Part shown: positions 54,101 to 64,000 of the stretch, one piece after another
Numbering within the stretch: the stretch's first letter is position 1
How the letters are laid out: the number at the start of each line of letters is the position of its first letter
From: Periplaneta americana
Taxonomy: Eukaryota > Arthropoda > Insecta > Blattodea > Blattidae
Direction: 5' to 3'
DNA: 64,000 nt
Assembly: GCF_040183065.1 (NCBI RefSeq)
Contig: NC_091119.1
Location: 107,845,763-107,909,762 of the forward strand
Translations under genes and position numbers: made by a program
The notes under the pieces: generated by a model
What the model was told of the DNA's origin: nothing
Database searches by the model: none
Seen by the model: only the letters and a program-made list of their open reading frames with translations

Positions 54101-57100
54101 AGTTTCTGAAATGTCAGTCCAGCCAACTGTACGAACATCGTCAAATTTAGGCAGTAAATGTAAAACAACATAAGCATAGAAATGCTATACAATGCTGTAT
54201 TAATTAAAAGATACAATTTCATCCGTAAGTCCATACGTTCATGATAAAATCTGGAGGAAAAAATAATTATGCAAGAAATAATACATACGGTAAAGATTTT
54301 GATAACATGGGAAATGAAAATTTCGCGCAACGTACGAATTCTCCTCCCAATAAAATTTACCAATTTTGCATTCAGCTAATAACTTTATTTTTAATTCCGA
54401 AGAATTAAGTATCAAGTATAACGTTTCAAACATCTGATCAATTTTTTTCATTATTGTGGCATCTACAGTATCTTTTAACTTAATTTCTAAATTTTACAGC
54501 ATCACTCCTGCATAGCAACAAAAATTTATATGTAAAGATCAAACTAACAACGGCTACACCATAAAAAATAAATATGTATTGCCACACTTATGTATTGGCC
54601 GTGAACTAACAAATTAAGAAATTTACTGATTTGTTCATTACATGTTCCTACAAACTTGTCGAAATTATTCGACATATTGTAATTTACATGATAAACATAA
54701 TGTTGTAATAAACGTAAAATGTAACACAATTACAAAACTCCTACATGATACAGAAATGCAAAGGAGGTATAGGTATGGCAATTGATATGCAATTGAAACC
54801 GATGATTGGCTACTTTAAATTAAAATAATGTACGGGTCATTGTACTGCAATTTAATTTATTCATACTGTATTCACACATCACACGGATATTATATTTCAA
54901 ATTACAAATAACACATTTTAAATAAAGAAATCAGAATCATTTATGTACCGGTATCAAATGAAAATTTGCAGTATTTTAAAGTAACATATTATATGGACCA
55001 GTTTTGTAAACAATACACTCAAAACATAATTTAAGAAAATGTAATATGCAAGCTTTATTTTTATTTATTTTCGCTACAATATTTCAGCACCAGAGTATTA
55101 TAATATGTTAACTTGGTAGGCCTTAAATTATCTAATCATTTGTAACATTCGAAATGGATTTTACCAATACCAGAGATATTTATTTTCACTAATATAAAGA
55201 AAGACAGGTAGCCATAGTTTATATTATTTTCCCGTAAGAAGAATTAACTTCTAGCATTCAACCTAACTTGCATTATCCTAGTTAAATGGCACTGCCACTA
55301 TCTCAAAGGCCTTCTGAAATATAAACATTGTTATTTATCATCGTATTAGCCCACCTACAGCTAATTGAAGTCCCTTTTATTACAGTTAGTGATTAAATCG
55401 CAATTAAACACAATTACATATTTTAAAATTAAACAATGACCATAGTACTCGTTTCTTGACTTTCTTATGTAAGGAACTTGAATACGTTACATAGATACCA
55501 GCAATGACAAGGTATGCAACTTTTGTCAAAAATACTTCAAGAGAGTCCAATGAAATTCAGTTTAATGACGCCAATTTCACGTAACAAAATTACAGGTTCT
55601 GAAAATACCCGAATTATGCGGAAAACTTGTTTTTCTTACATTGTACAAACAGATATGTTTACTTTTCGATACTGGAAAATATCAACAAATGACAATAAAT
55701 ATAAGTACCGATAATAATCCTGAAATGATTTACGTGTATATTGCCTTTTTTTATTCTATTAAATGTTCTCCTATTATAGGTAATTAAAAATACTTCCCCT
55801 GTTGAAAATCCTGAATAAGTGTTTGCAAACCCAAGGGGATATTTTATGTAGAAACTGACAAATCACATAAACAGGGGCTACCTGTGCATATAAATATTTA
55901 CTAGAAGTGCTTTAAGTTATGGTACATCATTTTTCACAAGAATATAAAATCATACAATGTAAAAAGGGATTATTAATATTATTAAAATTAATATTTCGCA
56001 ATATTTACCTGAGGTTCACAATTACATCCAGTTAAAATGGGCAAAAATCTTAAGTTGGGGAGGGGGGAGGTAACTTTTTCTAAAAACATATAAATGCATG
56101 ATTGTTTCACGGAAAATATTGTAAATTACACGAAGGCAAAGAATGTTTATAAAGCTTTCCAAACTTCAAGCTTTTGCCCAGACTACTCCTTATATTTGAA
56201 TTCAAACATACACAGAAATATATGCTACTATCAGGACCGTTCATAGATTAGTACCTATGAGCAGTGGCATGCTGCTGCACTCTGAAATGTTGGTACACAT
56301 CACAAACTAGTTCTAATTTGTGATGATGGCATGGTTGCTACTCTAGCATAACATCACTGAAATACACAATACAGACGAGTCAAGCTGCATATACATGGCA
56401 GGGGTTGGGGTAGAATACCGAGATTTTTGTCAGTACAACTAAGGAATGGGAAAGCATTAATGGAATTCAGTGTACAAACACGTAATTTATGAAAGCCGTA
56501 GTATGCATGCTGAAGTTCTTTTCATCTGTAGAGGATGGAAATGGTTGTGCTCTTCTTCTGTAAACAAACAACGATGTAAGTTCCAATACTACTTTTTACT
56601 GTTACCTTTTTATAGCCCTACTTTATCACGAAACAGTAACAGATATCAGACACTTATAATTTACCTGGAAGGCAGAAAGTGTAATGAATGAATAGGAACT
56701 AAATTTACTGCATCATATTATACTCTATCAAACGACTAAAAATTATTTTGAAGTATATTCCTATAAATCACCATGAGTATGGACGCTCAGAAATTTGTTA
56801 AAATCAATTTACGGACTGAAATTACTTATTCTGAAACTGAAGCCTCAAGAGAATGGAGCTTGGTGTTGGTGTTATTGTTGATGACGACACTGGACTTCAC
56901 ACCTGTCTATGGACGGTCCTGAATTATTCTTTAGCATGACAATGCAATATAATTCATGGAAGATGGATGTGAAAATGTTCTAAGTTACACAGATAATTTT
57001 GACTGGATATGTAAAACTTTAAACATGTTATATTTATTACTAATATGATGTAAAGAATGCCTTAATATTAATATCAGTTTTCCAGGGTGTAACTGTACAG

Positions 57101-59465
57101 TATTACAGTACAGTTTAATTTATTAAACAAAATAAATACATCCCCTTTATATAAAGCATAGTTATACCACAGTCTTATTAAAAGAGAACAAAACACATGA
57201 TGCAAAGGACATTTAACGAAAATTAAGATATGTATGTACCACATGCTTTAAAATAACAAGCTATTTAGTCGACTTAATTACTGACTACAGACAACAGTCA
57301 TGTTTAAATCTGCAATGTACACCTTTCCTCTGCAATTGTTTGACATAATTTTATTAAAATGCAGCAAAGCAGTATTCTTGAAGTTTTGTTTCTCTGCAGG
57401 TACCCGATTGTCAATGATTAACATGCAAAAAGAGAACTCATAAAACTGTGTTGAAGCTTTGTGTGGGGAGGAGGGGAAATAATCTAATACAAAATATTAA
57501 CGATAAAACCCAAGTCTTCATAATTAAGTAATTATATTCTCTTCTTCAGATTCAGAATGTTAGAAATTATGAAGAAAAGATGATTTAGTTGAAGATAATT
57601 ATATTAAATACAGAACAAAGTTTATCTATCTATCCACAACAGGATTCAAAAATGTGAAAAGTTACAATTTTAAACTTATTGTTAGCCTATATAATGGACA
57701 TGCCACATTATAAAAAGTCTATTAAATATAATATAAACACTTACAATGTGCATGCTAAGAGTATTAAAAATATTTTATTCACTAAAATTAAGTTTTTTTT
57801 TCTTCACAATTCTGTATTTTATTGCTCAGGTGAAAATAAAAGAAATTGTTAAAATAAATTATTTGCCAATGTGCGCGAAAAGAATTATTCAATATGAAGA
57901 ATTTTAAAAAAGTTAGATCAATTCTTCTCAAATTATGTATGCAAGGCATGCAAATTTCTTTGCTGAAAACTGTTCACTCCTCAAACTTTATTGAATAAGT
58001 ACATATTCATGTCTATTTTAACTACCTGAAAGTGTATATGCCTACATACACTATTTGGCCGAGAAAATAATTTAACAAATTTACAAATTTTGATTGAGAT
58101 CCATTACACTGATATCTACTGCACTTGTTTAGATTTTCCTTTCTATGCACAGCAGTATGAAATTCTTATATAATGAAGTGCGTCTTTTTAATAATTTATC
58201 ATGACCCAAATGTACATACATGGCAGATATCATCCCAAGAGTTAGATGAATATGATTATTACGAAGATTACAGAATGCAACCTGGATAAAGAAATCTCTA
58301 AGAATGGCGTTCTTTCACTTGTCACACTTTTGAAGCATATGGTACCGATATACCAGAATGTACATATTGTAATAAAATTGTAACCTGCGAGTTAAACCCA
58401 CCATGCATTCAACAGCTGACACAGACTGTATCTACATGTTTGTATACACATGGAAATACCTACCAAAACACTTGTGGAACAATCAATTCAATTAAATTAA
58501 CTTAAGCTCTAACCAAGAAAGAGTGTTACCATAGTGCACATTATAAAGAAATAATGGAATTCTCAAGCAACAATATCAAGTAAGAGACACCCATCAGTTT
58601 TCTAATGTAAATCACACAACTTTAAATTCTTTTTTCCTATCTTAGAGACCACAGTGAACTTTCAAGGACCACTCCATTCTCAGGACAATACTGCTCATCA
58701 CAATTTTCACACTCCACTTATAACTATGTTTTCAACATGATAAAGCTCACACTTAAGTATTACTTTTAATATTTGTGATCAATTAAATTCTGTACAGTAT
58801 TTTGTATAGTGCACATTTCAGTAAAGGGTTCATCAGTTTTTACATCATCAGAGTTCAACGAAAAAAAATATGTACTGCTCTAAAGAGAATTCCTGCTGCG
58901 TTTCAAATTCCTCAAATACAACTACTATACCACGACAATTATATTTTGAATCTAAGAAGGTACAACTGCCATCATAAATAACCTGTATACAATATTATTT
59001 ACAAAAATATCTTACATAAAATAACGATCTCGATTCCTGTGACATGCAAAGCTTCAGGTTTTAAAGCAGAACTTCACCAATATTTCCCTGCACCAAACGT
59101 ATATCAACTAAGCCTTCAGTATTACATAATCTCATAAGGATTGTTTAAATTTTATATTATCATAATTAAAATTAATTTAAAATGTTAAAGCCTTTATCAT
59201 AAAAGCAACATGAGTCACCAGTGAAACATGCCAGCAAATGTTATAGAGCTACCTGATGGACTACTTGGATGATGATGTTATGATGCTGAACCATGATTTT
59301 TTCAGTAAGATTGTGCACCAATATATTTTTCTACTGTGTAAGTTGTTGTTGTTTTCTAATGCCAGGCATTTGACAATAAAGTCATTTGACCTCTTGCACT
59401 CCAATATTATTTCTGCTGTGTAAGTGCAACGCATCTCGAAATGACTTCTGGAGTCCTATAGAATG
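54101..59465. other. Long AT-rich region with no recognised gene
   Basis: 5.4 kb with no exon, SINE or transposon I can name. It has several short G runs (56056-56070, 57462-57475). It could hold distal regulatory sequence, a UTR of a gene beyond the window, or old repeats. Confidence 0.4.
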
Positions 59466-59676
59466 ACCATTCCGTTCCCAAGATCAGATCCCTATGGATT
59501 TTTTCTGTGGGAACATATGAAATCTGTAATGTACCAGCACTGTCCACAAACTCTCACCGAATTGAGGAACAGTAACTATAGGATGTCATAATGTCACTCC
59601 CAAGACACTTAGACAAGTCAAGGCAGCGTATCACACCAGAATACAAGACTGTATACAAGCTGATGAGGTCAGTTTG
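59466..59676 (+). pseudogene. Tc1/mariner-type transposase C-terminal relic
   Basis: RSQDQIPMDFFCGNI stands where RSPDLxPxDFFLW is usual, followed by TPKTLRQVKAAYHTRIQDCI and QADEV. Frameshifts and stops lie between. It is followed directly by the hairpin at 59677. Confidence 0.7.
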
Positions 59677-59764
59677 AGTACCTAGCTATGGCACAAGATT
59701 TTTATGTCTCTTTCGTTCTTATTAAACAAGAGACATAAAAATCTCATGCCCATAGCTAGGAACT
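59677..59764. repeat. Hairpin with ~36-bp arms
   Basis: AGTACCTAGCTATGGCACAA, then GATTTTTATGTCTCTT, pairs with AAGAGACATAAAAATCTCAT, then GCCCATAGCTAGGAACT, around a 15-base loop, with two small mismatches. Confidence 0.8.
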
Positions 59765-59937
59765 GCATAATTGTGCTGTACAGTAATACTCAATATAACA
59801 ATAACCGCAAAAATATCGAAGTGTTTTGATGACAGTGAAATGGAAAACTGGTAACTGATAAAGTATTACATTAAGAAATATTTTAACGAGACACAATGAA
59901 CTTGCAACTCACGTGTTGTAACATTTTTCAGTTTAAG

Positions 59938-61176
59938 CAGGACGAATAGAAGAAATAGTGTACGCACTCTGTGAGTTTACATGGATCCGCCGCAATGCGG
60001 CATTGCTATCGCTATTAGCATGACTTGGAAGGAGTTCACAGTACTTATTACGCTGAATGTAGTCCTTTTTAAAAGTAAATTTCTTCCATTTAACCCGGCT
60101 ATTCGTAACTTAAGAAATGCCTTTATAGTCCCTTGAACATAATTAATACTCTTCTATCAAGTACTACTATTATGAACGTTCATAACAAAAAATACAATGG
60201 GATCTGAAACATTGTGAAAACAATTATAAGTTCAGTATTTAAATAATCTTTTCATAACAAGTTGCGAATTCAGGGATAGAAAAAACCTACAAAATGTTAG
60301 TAAATAAAAAGTTTAATGATATTTTACGTGCCTATAAATGAATTAAATTACTCACCATGATTAGTTGCCTGCTACCTTTGAGAGTTTGCGAGATGACTTG
60401 ACGGATTTACAAGCTTGTAATTATCTTCGGATTTTCTTTGTCCTGAAGAAGAATTGGCACTTCAAGTAGTGGTAGACTAATATAGGAATAATATCCATGA
60501 TATGTTCTCTGCAACAACCTGCTCTCGAAGACTAGATCGAAAGAGTGTCAATGGTGTCAAGTTACAAGATATCCCAAATTGCACTTGCTGAGCTAATCTT
60601 TTCTTTAATTTTCAATTATGTTTGAATAAGTAGGCCTACGTCATACACAGCTTGGGAGGTATGGGTTAAAAAACTGACGTTCCCACCTGATCGGTAGTCT
60701 TTGATTTGGGTGAGAGGTGCACAATGTTTAGACCTATTACATTCCTGCCGAAGAGCACAGAGGGTACACGCAATATACTTAGAGGAATGATTTACTACAT
60801 AACCGGCCACATGATACACTAAACATCTGTCAATCAACACAGTGGTATTCACACTATTCCTACTACATTCTGATCTACAACCCAAAACAAAACAGTACGG
60901 CATTTTTGTAATTATTTTGTAAATCACCACACAATATTCTTGTCATTGGTTAATTAAAAGCACAACAAATTGAAGACATCTACAAAACCCTCAACAATAA
61001 AGCATATTAACAACCCCTAGCAACTTTCATCATTAAACGCGCGAGAAATATATTTTCGAGATGTCTGATTAAGACAACCAATAGATCCTAGCGATCGAAG
61101 CGCCACTAGTTGTCAGGTCTGTCACCAACAATGGGAAAGCATAGAAGTGCGTACACTATTTCTTCTATTCGTCCTG
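59938..61176 (-). mobile_element. P-element-like non-autonomous transposon
   Basis: Perfect 31-bp terminal inverted repeats (CAGGACGAATAGAAGAAATA, then GTGTACGCACT) at 59938-59968 and 61146-61176. A 7-bp direct repeat GTTTAAG flanks it (59931-59937 and 61177-61183). The 1239 bp contain the THAP start and the C-terminal end of a transposase on the minus strand. Perfect ends and duplication suggest recent movement, driven by an enzyme supplied elsewhere. Confidence 0.88.
60616..60930 (-). pseudogene. Deletion-fused THAP/P-like transposase
   Basis: The 104-codon frame contains MPYCFVLGCRSECSR, the first C-x4-C of a THAP finger, and then continues as CLVYHVAGYVVNHSSKYIAC and CNRSKHCAPLTQIKDY, the C-terminal region of THAP9/P-type transposases with its C-x2-C pair. 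The rest of the finger and the RNase H-like catalytic core are missing. The join lies near residues 26-36. The frame stays open across the join, so a short protein is possible. Whether it does anything, such as repression as known for short P products, is speculation. Confidence 0.7.
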
Positions 61177-62807
61177 GTTTAAGTAATAAAAATAAAGTGA
61201 ATGAAACTTCAATCTCAAAGTACTCAGAATATTACACCAATATCAGAGTTCTATTTTAAAAACATCGTCTACCTGGAAGGCATAACATTTTGTTCTTAAG
61301 TAGACCGATCCCTAAGACTACAGAGTTGTATTGTGACATATAAATCAAGCCAATAACAATTCTATACATTAGGATACATATTAATTACTGGACACGAAGC
61401 AGACAACTTTACACAAGAGAAGCCTTTCTGAAGGTAGAAAAGGAGGATGAGGAGGAACAGATGATGAAAACGTAAAGGAAGAAAGAAATGATAAAAGGGA
61501 AGGAAAAAGAGCACGAGGGAGGAATTCGACAAAAAAAGATGAAACAATGAATAAAAGAAAGGAAAAAATAATTACGAGAAAATTATGAGAACAGTAGCAT
61601 TTGAAATGCTTTTCACAAGGAATCAAAAGACAAGCCTACACTATAGAAATAGAAACTTTCATAGCAGCATAACGCCCTCTCCTTTGCACTTTTAAAAGCT
61701 GCATAATATTTACAGACTATTTTAAACCTCACTACGACTTAGCAATCACGATTTATGGCAGTAGCTATATTTGATTCAGAGTTTGCAAGGGTGAAGTTCT
61801 GCTTCCATGGCCACTTAACTTACAAATTCTATAGAAATTAAAGAAAAATTACTTTATAGATATGAAACTAAAACTTTCACAGGTTTACAATACAGTATCA
61901 TGCAACTATTGCAGAGTTATCTATAGCTAGAAATGTAAATATTTCTAGAGTACACAAAAGGAACAACGAGAAATTAAAAATACTACACATCTTAAAAAAA
62001 AAAACCGACAAATTTTTTTCATTTTCTTTTTTTTTTTTTTGTTCTTCTGTATTTAAACCTGTCATTTCAGAGGTGTTCAACATATGGTCATGAACAAGAT
62101 TTGACCTAAGTGAGCTTTCAGTGAGCGTTGGGTAGACTTTCACAAATTAAGTTCTTAACTTAAAAATAAAAAATCGTTACTAAACTCACTGAATCTTAAT
62201 TTGCTCAAATTGCTACGAAAATAATATAAATTATTAACAGCTCTAAACATTATGCAATGGGGCAAAAAATTTAGTCTTACCGCAGTCAAGTATGAGAAAA
62301 CAATGTCACTTTTATTTGGGGCACATTTTTAATATCACTGGTGAATTCATCAGTTGCCTTGTGTTCGTACAGCAATCAGAAATCCTACACAATACTCTTG
62401 AATGTGATGACAATATTTCATGAAAAAAAACATTCATAAAGTTTCAACAGATAACAATTCCAATATACTGCTAGTTTGAAGTAGAAATAAAGTACATCAA
62501 TTTAAGATACTGAATATGAATATAATGAAGAAATGATCAGAATACAAAATGTGGTTAACTTTCGAGCAATCCATTTAAGACCTAGCTACAATAATCACTG
62601 TAACAGAACATCAGAACAACAAATGATGTGAATACTTGACAGTAATACAGTTAGAGTACAGGACTGCTTTACAGACTATCTCTGTAGGTCTAATTACATC
62701 ACATTATTATAATGCTGCAAAGAATGAAACACCACTTGTTAATATGTACCAAAAACAAACAAACAAACAAACTAAAAAGAAAATAAAATATACAAAGTTT
62801 CTCAATT
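61177..62807. other. Mostly unrecognised; purine-rich part at 61415-61570
   Basis: The purine-rich stretch resembles the 5.2-6.3 kb tract but is shorter. A diverged match to the MRG15 chromo start (CFHG) lies on the plus strand near 61800; see findings. A T run is at 62029-62040 and (AAAC)n at 62753-62772. Confidence 0.4.
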
Positions 62808-63476
62808 ACAGTAGAACCTCGATTACTGTTCACCCTATTAAACGATTGGTGGATTATCCGACTGTCTTTCTCTCACTATGTTTTTTTTTTCCTACAAAAA
62901 AATACTAAGTACTGTACAATATGTTAACACGGATTTTTTTCTACAGAAGATTACCAGCCTTTACAGTTATGAGTATGTAGTAGGAATGCCACTGTTACCG
63001 GCAGTAAAAAAACTTTTGGGAGGAGGTTTTTCCACAACTTGTAAAATAGTCACTATTAGCTTTGAAAGAAATGACTCCAAGAACTTTCACACAACTGAAA
63101 ACCTGTGCATCATTTAGTCATTCTGTGCAAAATGTCCAAACAAAACGTATTGAGCTGTTTGGGTAAGGAAAAACTGTGGCTCATATCACATCAGAATACA
63201 AGATTGGCATTAGAAATACGCGCAATTTAATAGAATAAAACAAAGTAGTACGTATTATTGTATTTCACTGTTTTCATTAGATATAACCAGCATGACATTG
63301 TATAGTGTGTAGTATGAAAACACCAATGGTTGCAGTATGGTAGGAATTTCAAATTATGAAACCAAGTATTATATGCTTAATTTATGAAAATATTTTATGG
63401 TATAGATTATCCAATCTTTTTCGTTTAACAGTTCAGTCCACCCCCTTCACTACTACAGATAATAGAGGTTCTACTG
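62808..63476. mobile_element. Pogo/Tigger-like TIR element
   Basis: The ends CAGTAGAACCTCGATTACT and (inverse) CAGTAGAACCTCTATTATC are flanked by TA (62806-62807 and 63477-63478). GGATTATCC-type motifs follow. 669 bp, no transposase recognised. Confidence 0.82.
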
Positions 63477-63897
63477 TAGTAATAATGATGTATGGGTAAA
63501 ATTTAGTGTTCACATCAAATCAAACATGAATGAGTGTTACAACAAGTGAAAAAACTGGAATGATTCACAATAATGATAAGTTAACACGTCAATCATCTGA
63601 TATTTACAATTCAATTTAGGCTAAATGTGAACATTTTAAAATTGACCAATTAGTCTCCAATAAAAAACGAGTACTATGTGGTTTCTGGGGGTAAATGACG
63701 ACACATAATAGCTCTATTGCCCTGCCTTCTGTATGTTTCAATGGCGTGTATACAGACATTTCACTTTTTAGCGAAATGCATGCAATTATTCAGCTCAAAT
63801 TACTTTTCTGAAACTACGAAATTTAGTACAACATGTAACATTATTCCAAGAAAAATCCTGGTTCGTAGTTCCAAAATATGTTACATACCGGTATGTA
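63477..63897. other. No recognised feature
   Basis: AT-rich; nothing recognised. Confidence 0.4.
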
Positions 63898-63919
63898 ATA
63901 TAAATATATATATATATAT
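63898..63919. repeat. (AT)n microsatellite
   Basis: About nine AT units directly before the LINE fragment. Confidence 0.85.
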
Positions 63920-63922
63920 GGG

Positions 63923-64000
63923 TAGAAGAGAAGCCGATACTAAGGGATATGCTACTGGAGCTAAATGACAGCTGCGAGCAGTATGGGATGAAGATAAATG
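63923..64000 (+). pseudogene. LINE reverse transcriptase fragment, cut by window end
   Basis: Frame VEEKPILRDMLLELNDSCEQ, then YGMKIN, is the segment after the RT catalytic motif of insect LINEs and fits upstream of the region seen at 10241-10821. It continues past the window, so intactness cannot be judged. Confidence 0.65.

Noticed and set aside
60340..60420. MRG15 first exon (ATG directly followed by GTGAGT on the minus strand)
   Set aside because: The phase does not fit exon 2, a stop lies upstream in the needed frame, and it lies inside the P-like element. The exon at 53864-53891 fits exactly.
1..64000. Endogenous viral sequences
   Set aside because: No viral-type capsid, polymerase or envelope frame was recognised; all reverse transcriptase pieces look like LINEs.

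Overview
This window is animal nuclear DNA, very probably from a cockroach and most like Periplaneta americana. The species call is inference: the dominant tRNA-derived SINE, the LINE tails and the recurrent TAGGCCTA octamer match what I remember of that genome, and no search was run. The sequence is AT-rich, genes are split into small exons by multi-kilobase introns, and nothing prokaryotic (operons, Shine-Dalgarno sites, CRISPR) is present.

One host gene is clear. On the minus strand, from 53891 down to 26458, lie ten coding exons of MRG15 (mortality factor 4-like 1), the H3K36-methyl-binding chromodomain subunit of NuA4/Tip60 and Sin3/Rpd3 complexes. Exon phases agree at all nine junctions, every intron is GT-AG, and the exons sum to 978 nt (325 codons plus stop). 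The chromo-barrel aromatic cage and the MRG domain are conserved. No other host gene is certain; two short THAP-type zinc-finger fragments in divergent orientation near 15.1-15.5 kb are candidates.

The rest is mostly transposable elements. The left third (1-26 kb) holds a LINE carrying a 360-codon reverse transcriptase frame, two copies of a composite block-plus-LINE repeat, a 1.1 kb purine-only-like strand tract, several SINE families, foldback/TIR elements and pogo-like elements. The MRG15 introns carry a largely complete hAT transposon (30095-32922; TIRs, 8-bp target duplication, spliced 487-codon transposase) that landed inside and split a 63-bp minisatellite, plus mariner-like, pogo-like and hAT derivatives, SINEs and a SINE-derived palindrome. 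Upstream of MRG15 (54-64 kb) the sequence is mostly unrecognised apart from a mariner relic, a P-element-like deletion derivative with perfect 31-bp TIRs, a pogo-like element and the start of a LINE cut by the window edge.

Most transposase and reverse transcriptase fragments are broken by stops, frameshifts, internal deletions or lost catalytic residues; the hAT at 30.1-32.9 kb is the exception. I did not find a new multi-gene system. The most unusual items are the hAT-in-minisatellite structure, the P-like derivative fusing a THAP start to a transposase C-terminus, a hammerhead/Penelope-like inverted repeat near 3.8 kb, and the set of SINE families sharing one tail.
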